Notes: a model not told the origin generated them from the sequence alone. Numbered from the stretch's first letter, positions 1 to 6,067 are shown. The stretch is 6,067 bases of DNA from Acidobacteriota bacterium (GCA_947466555.1 CANIFK010000353.1:1-6067), one strand, 5' to 3'. Translations and numbers: made by a program.

Positions 1-803
1 CCGCGAATAGCGGTCAACGGCGTACGCAACTCATGCGAAACATCGGTCGAAAATCGACGAACCTGCTCAAAGCTCTCCGACAACCGGTCCATCATCGTGT
101 TGAACGCGACAATCAATTGCTCCAGTTCATCGTTCGCAAACCGCAGCGGAATACGCAAATGCAGGTTCGACCCGGAAATCCGCTGCGCCGCCTCGGCCAC
201 CTTGTTCACCGGCATCAACGCGCGCCCCGCCATGAACCAGCCCAGAATTCCGGTCACCAGCAGCAGCAAAGGCAGCACCGTAAAATAATCACTCAAAAAA
301 GCATTCGGCAACCCGTCGACGTCGGTCATCCGCCGCCCCACCACCAGCAAATACGGCTTGCCCTCGCTCCGGAACACGCCATACCGCAGCAGCACCCGGT
401 CCTTGCCCTGCTCCTTCACCACCAACTGCGGACTGCCCTCGCGGAACCGCTCCCGGATCTCCGCGGCCGACTCCACGCCCTGCTGCCGGTACCCGTTCGA
501 CATCTCCAGCACTTCGCCCTGCGAATCGGCCACCATCACAAACCGGCGCAGACGTTCCAGAAACACCGTCCGGTCCATCTCCCGCGGATCGACAGACCAG
601 ATCGCCTGCTCGCGCTCCACCTTCAAAAACCCGCGCGCCGCGCTCCAATCCTCCAGCACCGCCTCTTCCACACGGTCCTGAATGATCGTCATCAGGCGCG
701 AACGAAAAGTAATGCCGATCGCCGTCAGCAGGAGACCGAAAATCAGAATGTAGCTGATCGTCAGCCGGAACCGAAGGCTCTTATATCGTCCTGTATGAGG
801 CAT
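1..803 (-). CDS. Sensor histidine kinase, N-terminal part (TM-sensor-TM-HAMP-HisKA); runs off left edge
   Basis: Membrane sensor kinase that should autophosphorylate on histidine and pass phosphate to the response regulator encoded just upstream. I translated 267 residues from the ATG at 803 with no stop before the edge. Seen: a hydrophobic helix at about residues 11-32, an extracytoplasmic region at about 33-170, a second helix at about 171-192, a HAMP linker at about 192-245 containing the DELEQL and FNTMMDRL blocks, then the H-box FSTDVSHELRTPL at 251-263 with phospho-accepting His257. The N, G1, F and G2 boxes of the ATPase domain lie outside the window. The start is 21 bp after the regulator's stop with no clear ribosome site; an in-frame GTG at 818 is an alternative. 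The HAMP/H-box style resembles the CusS/CopS group, but the sensor region has no His or Cys, so metal sensing is doubtful. Family is sure; signal unknown. Confidence 0.93.
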   Translation of the reverse strand, partial: MPHTGRYKSLRFRLTISYILIFGLLLTAIGITFRSRLMTIIQDRVEEAVLEDWSAARGFLKVEREQAIWSVDPREMDRTVFLERLRRFVMVADSQGEVLEMSNGYRQQGVESAAEIRERFREGSPQLVVKEQGKDRVLLRYGVFRSEGKPYLLVVGRRMTDVDGLPNAFLSDYFTVLPLLLLVTGILGWFMAGRALMPVNKVAEAAQRISGSNLHLRIPLRFANDELEQLIVAFNTMMDRLSESFEQVRRFSTDVSHELRTPLTAIR

Positions 804-824
804 GCCCGCGAGGCCCACGCCGAA

Positions 825-1517
825 TTAGCTCTTCAATTCGGCCGGCAAATCGATCATATACCCGATGCCGCGCACGGTGTGGATCAGCTTCACCGGGTAG
901 TCATCGTCAATCTTGCTGCGCAGGTGCCGAATGTAGACGTCCACGATATTCGTCAACCCGTCGTAGTCCATATCCCATACATGCTCGACGATCATCGTCC
1001 GGCTCAACGCTTTGCCCCGGTGCCGCATCAGGTACTCCAGGATGCTGAACTCCTTCGGCGCCAGGTCAATCGGCTCGCCGGCCCGCGTAACTTTGCGTCG
1101 CAGCGCGTCCAACGCCAAATCCCCCACCTGGAACCGCTCCGGCATCGTCGAGCCGCGCCGCAGCAGCGCACGCACGCGCGCCAGAAATTCCACAAACGCA
1201 AACGGCTTCACCAGATAGTCGTCGGCGCCCATCTCCAAACCCTTCACGCGGTCTTCCACATTGCCCCGCGCCGACAAAATCAGCACCGATGGCGACATCT
1301 TCCGGTTCCGGATCTTTTCCAGCACCTTCAGCCCATCCATGTCCGGCAAACCCAGATCCAGCACGATCATGTCGAACTCAATCTCGTGAATCTTCTCGAG
1401 CGCGCTGGTCCCATCGTGCACCGTGGCAACCTGATATCCCGCGCTCTCCAAGCCTCGCGAAATAAAGTCCGCAATGCGTTTTTCGTCTTCTACGACAAGT
1501 ACTCTGGTGACATCCAT
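825..1517 (-). CDS. OmpR/PhoB-family two-component response regulator (CopR/CusR-like)
   Basis: Cytoplasmic DNA-binding regulator of 230 residues, the usual length for the family. The receiver domain (about 5-118) shows the acidic pair E10/D11, phospho-accepting D54 in LDLGLPD, switch residue S82 in LSARG, and K104 in YLVKPF. The winged-helix DNA-binding domain (about 128-225) includes LAPKEFSILEYL, the recognition-helix region NIVDVYIRHLRSKID and the C-terminal hairpin HTVRGIGYMI. The reading frame is open back to 1652, but the added 45 residues are Arg-rich and lie antisense-frame inside the ligase gene; family alignment puts the start at the ATG at 1517. GGA lies directly against that ATG, too close for a normal ribosome site. 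It follows the ligase stop by 38 bp and precedes the kinase by 21 bp, so co-transcription is likely and the kinase is its probable partner. The VEDRVKGLEMGADDYLVKPFAF block resembles the heavy-metal CopR/CusR/CzcR branch; actual targets cannot be read from this window. Confidence 0.96.
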   Translation of the reverse strand: MDVTRVLVVEDEKRIADFISRGLESAGYQVATVHDGTSALEKIHEIEFDMIVLDLGLPDMDGLKVLEKIRNRKMSPSVLILSARGNVEDRVKGLEMGADDYLVKPFAFVEFLARVRALLRRGSTMPERFQVGDLALDALRRKVTRAGEPIDLAPKEFSILEYLMRHRGKALSRTMIVEHVWDMDYDGLTNIVDVYIRHLRSKIDDDYPVKLIHTVRGIGYMIDLPAELKS

Positions 1518-1555
1518 TCCACGCGAATCGTAACATAGATCGCGCACCCGGTCCC

Positions 1556-3496
1556 TCAGGATTTCTTCATGTTCCCGCGCGCCGCCGCAATCTCGTCCAG
1601 CAACGTCGCGTCTTCGAGCGCCGTCACGTCGCCAGTCGCCTCGCCCAGCCACGCCGCCCGCACCAGCCGCCGCATCAGCTTCCCATTCCGCGTCTTCGGT
1701 ATCCCCCGCACCACCACAACCTCCGCCGGCCGCAGCGGCTTGCCCAACTCCACCGCCACCCGGTCCTTCAACTCCTCACACAACGCGTCACTTCCCTCCC
1801 CCTCCCGCAACACCACAAACGCCGCGATCGCCGAACCCTTCAACGCATCCGGCACCGCCACCGCCGCCGCCTCCCGCACCCGCGGATGGCCCACCAATAC
1901 GCTCTCCACCTCCGCCGGCCCCACGCGCTTCCCGGCTACCTTAATCGTGTCGTCACTCCGGCCCTCAATAAACCAATAGCCATCGGCGTCAATCCGCGCA
2001 AAATCGCCGTGTCGCCACACCCCCGGAAACGTCCGCCAATACGTGTCCAAATACCGCTCCGGATCCCCGTGAAAACCGCGCGCCATGCCCAGCCATGGCT
2101 TGCGAATCACCAACTCGCCCACCTCGCCCCGCACGCTCTCCCCCTGCTCATTCACCACGTCCGCCGCCATCCCCAAACAAGGCGCCGCAAACCCGCACGG
2201 CTTCGTCCCCAACACCGGGTTATCGCACAAAATCCCCCCGGCAATCTCCGTCCCGCCGGAGTAGTTGATGATCGGGATCTTCCGCTTCCCTACCTTGTCG
2301 AACAGCCACCACCAAGGATCGGGATTCCACGGCTCGCCCGTCGAACCAAAGCAGTTCAGTGATCCCAAACTATGCAGGTGCGACCACTCTTCTCCGTGCA
2401 CCTCCAACGCCCGGATCAGCGTCGGCGAAAGCCCCAGAACCGAGATATTCTGCCGGTCCGCAAACGCCCAGATCCGCGCCGGATGCGGATGATCCGGCGC
2501 CCCGTCAAATAGCGCCATCGTCCCGCCCAGCAACAGCGAACCGTAGATCAGCCACGGCCCCATCATCCAGCCAATATCGGTCACCCAGCCGATCCGCGTC
2601 CGCCAGCCCACGTTGAACCCAAACGCCATATCGGCCGCCGATTTAATCGGGAACCCGCAGTGCGCGTGCACAATCCCCTTCGGCCGCCCCGTCGTCCCGG
2701 ACGTATAAACGATCAGCAGCGGGTCTTCCGCCCCCGTCGGCTCCACGTGGTGGTCCGTACCGCGCTCGCACAGCGCCTCCCACGTCACATCCCGGCCCTC
2801 GGTCATCGGCGTCGCATGGCCTTCCACTCGTGTCACCACCACAACATGCCGAATCGCCTCACACCGCGCAATCGCCTCGTCCACCGTCGCCTTCGAACCA
2901 ATCACCCGTCCCCGCCGCGGAAATGCGTTGGCGGTAAAGATCAGCTTCGCGCCCACGTCCTGCATCCGCTCGGCAATCGCCACCGGCCCGTAACCCGTAA
3001 ACAGCGGCACGGCCACCGCCCCAATCCGCGCCAACGCCAGCATAACAGCCACCGTCTCCGGCATCATCGGCAAATGCACGCCCACCGCGTCGCCCTTGCC
3101 AATCCCCAGGTCCCGCAACCCGGCCGAACACTTCTGCACCATCACCTTCAGCGCCCGGTAACTCCACGCCCTGGTCGTGCCCTCTTCGCCTTCCCACGCC
3201 ACCGCCGTCTGCGCCAGGTCCTTCCCCGCCAAACACGCCGTGCTGATATTCAGCCCGCCGCCCACACACCACCGCGCCCACTCCACCCCCGCCGACGTGT
3301 CCAGTAACTTCTCGTAAGGCGGGTCAAACTTGATCGCCAGAAACCGCAGCAACTGCTCCGTGAACCATTCGACATCAGCCACCGATCGCTTATAAAGCGA
3401 GTCAAAATCGGCCTCTCCGCATTGGCGGAGAAACTCAGTTAGCCGTGCCCGCGCCTGCGCGTCGGAGTCCGGTTGCCAGGCAATCGGGATCGTCAT
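1556..3496 (-). CDS. AMP-forming acyl-CoA synthetase, acetyl-CoA synthetase family, non-acetate-type pocket
   Basis: Cytoplasmic ANL-superfamily ligase: carboxylate + ATP + CoA to acyl-CoA + AMP + PPi. At 646 residues it is full length for the Acs/propionyl/acetoacetyl-CoA synthetase family. Seen in order: the N-terminal ACAS-type cap (about 30-90), the ATP-binding loop YTSGTTGRPKG (264-274), the GSTGEPWNP region (384-392), the A5 motif NYSGGTE (411-417), ribose-binding D498 in HGDFA, GYWFIEGRSDD (506-516) with R513 and the hinge, the CoA-binding A8 loop VAGKRVGPAEVES (520-532), and the adenylation lysine K606 in TRNGKLMRR. All core residues are intact. Classical acetate enzymes have WWQTE at A5, where a Trp closes the pocket; here it is YSGGTE, as I recall for acetoacetyl-CoA synthetases (SGGTD) and related longer- or branched-acid ligases, so the substrate is probably larger than acetate. 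The start is the ATG at 3496 with a weak GAG upstream. It is first of a likely operon with the two-component genes. Confidence 0.95.
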   Translation of the reverse strand: MTIPIAWQPDSDAQARARLTEFLRQCGEADFDSLYKRSVADVEWFTEQLLRFLAIKFDPPYEKLLDTSAGVEWARWCVGGGLNISTACLAGKDLAQTAVAWEGEEGTTRAWSYRALKVMVQKCSAGLRDLGIGKGDAVGVHLPMMPETVAVMLALARIGAVAVPLFTGYGPVAIAERMQDVGAKLIFTANAFPRRGRVIGSKATVDEAIARCEAIRHVVVVTRVEGHATPMTEGRDVTWEALCERGTDHHVEPTGAEDPLLIVYTSGTTGRPKGIVHAHCGFPIKSAADMAFGFNVGWRTRIGWVTDIGWMMGPWLIYGSLLLGGTMALFDGAPDHPHPARIWAFADRQNISVLGLSPTLIRALEVHGEEWSHLHSLGSLNCFGSTGEPWNPDPWWWLFDKVGKRKIPIINYSGGTEIAGGILCDNPVLGTKPCGFAAPCLGMAADVVNEQGESVRGEVGELVIRKPWLGMARGFHGDPERYLDTYWRTFPGVWRHGDFARIDADGYWFIEGRSDDTIKVAGKRVGPAEVESVLVGHPRVREAAAVAVPDALKGSAIAAFVVLREGEGSDALCEELKDRVAVELGKPLRPAEVVVVRGIPKTRNGKLMRRLVRAAWLGEATGDVTALEDATLLDEIAAARGNMKKS

Positions 3497-3547
3497 GGTC
3501 TCGTTTTTTCATTGTAGTCGCTATTACCCGTTATCCTGTAAGGAAGC
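3497..3547. promoter_or_regulatory. Divergent intergenic region, presumed to hold promoters for both gene groups
   Basis: This 51 bp gap is the only space between the divergently transcribed ligase and LOR/SDH genes and is clearly more AT-rich than its flanks. On the minus strand TACAAT (3516-3511) matches five of six bases of a sigma-70 -10 box, with TTACAG (3541-3536) as a poor -35 at 19 bp spacing; this would give the ligase a leader of only a few bases. On the plus strand TATTAC (3522-3527) and TATCCT (3532-3537) are weak -10 candidates without a credible -35. That promoters lie here is inferred from the arrangement; the exact boxes are uncertain. Confidence 0.35.
3540..3544 (+). promoter_or_regulatory. 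Shine-Dalgarno site AAGGA of the LOR/SDH gene, unusually close to its start
   Basis: AAGGA is followed by only three bases before the ATG at 3548, tighter than normal spacing. An in-frame TAA at 3539-3541 overlaps the site and forbids any earlier start, and the next in-frame ATG (3623) would remove residues conserved in the family, so the ATG at 3548 is effectively the only choice. Confidence 0.6.
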
Positions 3548-4786
3548 ATGGATCCCGTAAACGTTCCACTTCCCTTCCAGGAAACCGTCGAAGCCCACGG
3601 CCATTTAATTGATTCGCACATCATGGAAAGGATCTTCGACACCGTCGTCGAGTTTCAAGGACGCTTCGAAGTCGAGATCTTCCAGATCGGCCGCACCAAC
3701 TCCGACCCCTCCCACCTCCGCCTCAAAATCGAGACCCCGGACCGTGAGCGCATGGACTCGCTCCTCGGCCAGCTCCTCGGCCTCGGCTGCACCCCGGCCG
3801 AAGACGGCGACGCCGAAACGCGCATCGTCGAAAAGGATTGCTGCGCCCCGGAGGACTTCTACTCCACCACCAATCACCGCACCGAAGTCCGCATCAATAA
3901 CTCCTGGGTCCCCGTCGGCCGCCAGCGCATGGACGCCATGGTCGTCCTCGCCGCCGATGGCACCGCCTCCTGCCGCCGCCTCCGCGATCTGAAGGCGGAC
4001 GATAAAGTCGTCGTCGGCATGCGCGGCATCCGCGTCATCCCGGAGTCGAAGGAACGCGATCGCCACGGCTTCAGCTTCATGAGCAACGAGATCTCTTCCG
4101 AACGGCAGGTCGATACTGCCGTCCGCCAAACCGCCGCCATCATGGAACAGATGCGCCGCGATGGGAAGAAGATCATCATCGTCTCCGGCCCCGTCGTCGT
4201 CCACACCGGTGGCGTCGGCCCGCTGTCGAAGCTCATCCAGAACGGCTGGGTCGACGCCCTCCTCGCCGGCAACGCCCTCGCCGTGCACGATATTGAAGCC
4301 GCCCTCCTCGGCACCTCGCTCGGCGTTCGCGTCGTCGATGGGCGCCTGGAAGAACACGGCCACCGCAATCACATGCGCGCCATCAACGCCATCAATCACG
4401 CCGGCGGCATCAAAGGCGCCGTCGAATCCGGCCGCCTCACCACCGGCGTTATGTATGAATGCGTCAAGGCCAACGTGCCCTTCGTCCTCGCCGGCAGCCT
4501 CCGTGACGATGGCCCCCTGCCCGATACGATCACTGACATGAACGAGGCGCAGGACGCCTACAACGAGCATCTCCAAGGCGCTGGCCTCGTCATCTGCCTC
4601 AGCTCCATGCTCCACTCCATCGCCACCGGCAACATGCTCCCCAGCTGGGTCAAAATCGTCTGTGTCGACATCAACCCCGCCGTCGCCACCAAGGTCAGCG
4701 ACCGTGGCACCGGCCAGGCCGTCGGCGTCGTCACCGACGTCGGCCTCTTCCTCGATCACCTCTCGCGTCACCTCATTCCCGCATGA
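3548..4786 (+). CDS. TIGR00300 / LOR-SDH domain protein, ornithine cyclodeaminase type
   Basis: Likely NAD-dependent enzyme converting L-ornithine to L-proline plus ammonia, as assigned to the archaeal members and to the C-terminal domain of cyanobacterial AgrE/ArgZ (established for those relatives; inferred here). The 412 residues match the stand-alone family length. The N-terminal LOR/SDH domain (about 10-100) begins with VEAHGHLIDSHIMERIFD and carries FQIGRTNSDPSHLRLKI. A linker, DCCAPEDFYSTTNHRTEVR, sits at 97-115 and is strongly family-like. The C-terminal Rossmann-type part includes VSGPVVVHTGGVGPLSKLI (212-230), DALLAGNALAVHDIE (236-250), GTSLGV (255-260) and the final VCVDINPAVATKVSDRGT (371-388). 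There is no signal peptide or membrane segment, so it is cytoplasmic. The arginine dihydrolase domain fused in AgrE/ArgZ is absent. It overlaps queF by 4 bp. It is unrelated to the mu-crystallin-type ornithine cyclodeaminases. Family sure; substrate moderately sure. Confidence 0.88.
   Translation: MDPVNVPLPFQETVEAHGHLIDSHIMERIFDTVVEFQGRFEVEIFQIGRTNSDPSHLRLKIETPDRERMDSLLGQLLGLGCTPAEDGDAETRIVEKDCCAPEDFYSTTNHRTEVRINNSWVPVGRQRMDAMVVLAADGTASCRRLRDLKADDKVVVGMRGIRVIPESKERDRHGFSFMSNEISSERQVDTAVRQTAAIMEQMRRDGKKIIIVSGPVVVHTGGVGPLSKLIQNGWVDALLAGNALAVHDIEAALLGTSLGVRVVDGRLEEHGHRNHMRAINAINHAGGIKGAVESGRLTTGVMYECVKANVPFVLAGSLRDDGPLPDTITDMNEAQDAYNEHLQGAGLVICLSSMLHSIATGNMLPSWVKIVCVDINPAVATKVSDRGTGQAVGVVTDVGLFLDHLSRHLIPA
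4783..4786 (+). other. ATGA stop-start overlap coupling the LOR/SDH gene to queF
   Basis: The queF ATG (4783-4785) shares two bases with the upstream TGA (4784-4786). No Shine-Dalgarno sequence is visible before it (CACCTCATTCCCGC), so queF translation probably depends on ribosomes terminating on the upstream gene. Confidence 0.8.
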
Positions 4787-5205
4787 AAAAGAACAAGGCT
4801 TATACAGACGATCACGCCCACTCCGGCGTCGATGCCGAACTCCCCGAAATCGAATGCTGGCCCAGCCAGTACAGCGAGGAGTACGAGATCGAAATCATCA
4901 ACCCGGAGTTCACCTCCGTCTGCCCGAAGACCGGACTCCCCGATCACGGCGTGATCACGCTCCGCTACACCCCCGGCGAGAATTGCCTGGAACTGAAGTC
5001 GTTGAAGATGTACTGGCTCGCCTACCGCAACCTCGGTATCTTCCAGGAAAACATCGTCAATAAATTCCTCCGCGACGTGGTCAAATACGCCGACCCCATC
5101 CGCGCCACCGTCATCGGCGATTTCACGCCCCGCGGCGGCATCGCCACCATCATCCGCGCCAGCTACGAACGGCCGCAGAAAAAGGGCAGCAAGCGTGGCC
5201 GCTGA
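4783..5205 (+). CDS. queF: NADPH-dependent 7-cyano-7-deazaguanine (preQ0) reductase, unimodular QueF
   Basis: Cytoplasmic T-fold enzyme reducing the nitrile of preQ0 to the aminomethyl group of preQ1 with two NADPH, a step in making queuosine for the tRNA wobble position. The 140 residues match the short (Bacillus-type, unimodular) class. Seen: the catalytic block FTSVCPKTGLPDHG (43-56) with nucleophile C47 and acid D54, the QueF signature ELKSLKMYW (70-78) with E70, GIFQEN (85-90) with substrate-binding E89, and FTPRGGI (114-120). The residue before E89 is Gln where B. subtilis and E. coli enzymes have His. The C-terminus is a basic tail rich in Lys, Arg and Gly (about 129-140), part of which overlaps the next gene. 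No queC, queD, queE or tgt is present in the window. Start and identity are firm. Confidence 0.97.
   Translation: MKKNKAYTDDHAHSGVDAELPEIECWPSQYSEEYEIEIINPEFTSVCPKTGLPDHGVITLRYTPGENCLELKSLKMYWLAYRNLGIFQENIVNKFLRDVVKYADPIRATVIGDFTPRGGIATIIRASYERPQKKGSKRGR
5195..5205 (+). other. 11-bp overlap between queF and the downstream helical-protein gene
   Basis: The downstream frame opens at a GTG (5195-5197) inside the last codons of queF, whose TGA ends at 5205. GGG at 5184-5186 lies eight bases before the GTG and can serve as a weak ribosome site. No earlier ATG was found close upstream in that frame. The overlap argues for one transcript and coupled translation. Confidence 0.6.
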
Positions 5206-6067
5206 GCAGGACGCCTCGTTGCGCGAACTCGAACAGGCCGTCCGCGAAATCCAGGACCGTGTCCGCGCCCGCCATCCCCAAGGCGAGCGCGGCACCTTCG
5301 GCGTGCCGCTGGCCCCGCTCCTCCCGCTCCTCCACGCCCGCGACGCCGCCGAAGCCAAGGTCGCCGCCATCGGCACCGTCAACCCGCGTCCCGGCGGCCT
5401 CAAAAACAACCTCATCCAGAAGTGGAAACGCTTCGTCGCCCGCGTCCTCGATTGGCACGTCCGCGAACAGGTGGAGTTCAACCGCGCCCAGATGAACTGT
5501 GTACAGGCTACACTCGAAGCGCTCAACGACCACAACCGCGCCCTCGAATCCATCGCCACCGCCATCAGCGAATGCCAGGCCGCCATCGATAACGTCTCCA
5601 ACCGCTTCGGCTATCTCCCCGAAGCCCTCGAACACACCAACCACCGTATCGCCGCCGCCGAAGTGCGCATCGAACCGCTGAAAGATCGCGCCACCGAACT
5701 CGCCGACATCGCCAAACACTGGCACGAATGGCGCAAAGAGTGGGAGCGGAAACTGGGCATCAACGAAACCCAGTTCCTCCGCAGCGTGGCCGATCTGCAG
5801 AGCGGCTTCAGCCATCGCACATCGCAAATGGAAGGCACCTTCCGCGACATCGCCCAAGCCCAACACCGCGATTTCGAAGGCGCACTCAACCGCGCCAACG
5901 ACGATATCCAAAAACGCCTCTGGGCCGACCTCGACCGCATCCGGACGGAATACGAGACGATCATCCACTCCGAACTTCGCTCGGTCCGCCAGAAAGCGTT
6001 CGCCGCCGCCACCCTCCCCCCCGTCCCCGCCCCGCAAGAAGCGAATCAACACCCCTACGACTTCCTC
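5195..6067 (+). CDS. Long helical/coiled-coil protein, probable N-terminal half of a class I SAM-dependent methyltransferase; runs off right edge
   Basis: The frame stays open for 291 codons to the last base and uses the same C-ending codons as its neighbours (34 of 40 Ala codons are GCC by hand count), so it is a real gene although its start is a GTG. Residues 1-60 hold a short amphipathic helix and a Leu/Pro-rich patch. Residues 65-117 contain LKNNLIQKWKRF and LDWHVREQVEFNRAQ. About 105-265 is almost all charged helix with few Gly or Pro, including Trp-rich HWHEWRKEWERKLG (175-188). Residues 273-286 are a Pro/Ala linker ending in PYDFL at the edge. From memory, this layout (a helix with an EFNRA-type motif, a long coiled coil, then a D(Y/F)L segment) precedes the methyltransferase domain of some polysaccharide-cluster proteins; the SAM-binding motif itself is not in the window. 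No signal peptide or membrane span is seen. CDS confident; function tentative. Confidence 0.8.
   Translation, partial: MAAEQDASLRELEQAVREIQDRVRARHPQGERGTFGVPLAPLLPLLHARDAAEAKVAAIGTVNPRPGGLKNNLIQKWKRFVARVLDWHVREQVEFNRAQMNCVQATLEALNDHNRALESIATAISECQAAIDNVSNRFGYLPEALEHTNHRIAAAEVRIEPLKDRATELADIAKHWHEWRKEWERKLGINETQFLRSVADLQSGFSHRTSQMEGTFRDIAQAQHRDFEGALNRANDDIQKRLWADLDRIRTEYETIIHSELRSVRQKAFAAATLPPVPAPQEANQHPYDFL

Noticed and set aside
804..824. Possible terminator or promoter between regulator and kinase genes
   Set aside because: Only 21 bases, GC-rich, with no hairpin followed by a T-run and no -10-like sequence; the genes are best read as one transcript.
33..1538. A 501-codon open frame on the plus strand opposite the kinase and regulator genes
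   Set aside because: Its product is a His/Arg/Gln/Pro-rich low-complexity sequence with no family features. It is the mirror of two genes with clear catalytic motifs on the other strand and results from their G-ending codons.
1518..1555. Possible separate promoter for the two-component genes (TATGTT near 1537)
   Set aside because: A four-of-six -10 match without a plausible -35 in a 38-base gap is weak. It cannot be excluded but is not supported enough to annotate.
1518..1652. 45-residue N-terminal extension of the response regulator
   Set aside because: The extension is Arg-rich and mostly lies within the ligase coding region on the same strand in another frame. Receiver domains start a few residues before the first beta strand, which fits the ATG at 1517.
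3497..3547. Possible preQ1 riboswitch ahead of the operon containing queF
   Set aside because: The leader is at most 51 bases, and I see neither the stem with C-rich loop nor the A-rich tail pairing expected of the class I aptamer. queF itself is entered by a stop-start overlap with no leader.
3605..4771. A 388-codon open frame on the minus strand opposite the LOR/SDH gene
   Set aside because: Its product is Asp/Ala/Gly-rich repetitive sequence. The plus-strand frame has the full family signature, and the antisense openness follows from its C-ending codons.
5150..6052. A 300-codon open frame on the minus strand opposite the helical-protein gene
   Set aside because: Gly/Ala/Phe/Val-rich shadow product that also runs into queF. 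The plus-strand frame has matching codon bias, junction overlap with queF and a coherent helical protein.

Overview
The window is a compact, high-GC bacterial chromosomal segment with six protein genes and almost no non-coding DNA; the largest gap is 51 bp. Two operon-like groups diverge from 3497-3547. The minus strand carries, in transcription order, an acetyl-CoA-synthetase-family acyl-CoA ligase (3496-1556), an OmpR-family response regulator (1517-825) and a sensor histidine kinase that runs off the left edge (803-1). The plus strand carries a TIGR00300/LOR-SDH-domain protein, the ornithine cyclodeaminase type (3548-4786), the queuosine-pathway nitrile reductase QueF (4783-5205), and a long helical protein that runs off the right edge (5195-6067). 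The last looks like the N-terminal half of a class I SAM-dependent methyltransferase.

The source is a free-living, probably Gram-negative-type bacterium. The GC-rich codon choice, weak Shine-Dalgarno signals, a stand-alone LOR/SDH protein beside a unimodular QueF, and the style of the helical protein remind me of Acidobacteriota (Solibacter/Bryobacter-like). That placement rests on recollection only and is tentative.

Minus-strand group: the ligase would activate a carboxylic acid to its CoA thioester through an acyl-adenylate. Its substrate-pocket motif is NYSGGTE rather than the WWQTE of true acetate enzymes, so the substrate is probably not acetate. The regulator and kinase follow after 38 and 21 bp and form a cognate pair related to the CopRS/CusRS branch. 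No metal-resistance gene is visible, and the predicted extracytoplasmic sensor region contains no His or Cys.

Plus-strand group: the three genes are physically interlocked. The LOR/SDH gene and queF overlap by 4 bp (ATGA), and queF and the helical gene overlap by 11 bp, which suggests translational coupling. The enzymes are not an obvious pathway (ornithine/proline metabolism, 7-deazaguanine reduction for tRNA queuosine, and possibly glycan or small-molecule methylation), so the coupling is the most intriguing feature here.

No RNA gene, mobile element, CRISPR array, phage gene or convincing terminator was seen. The plus strand is C-rich over G-rich through the whole window regardless of gene direction, so the two gene groups use opposite wobble bases.
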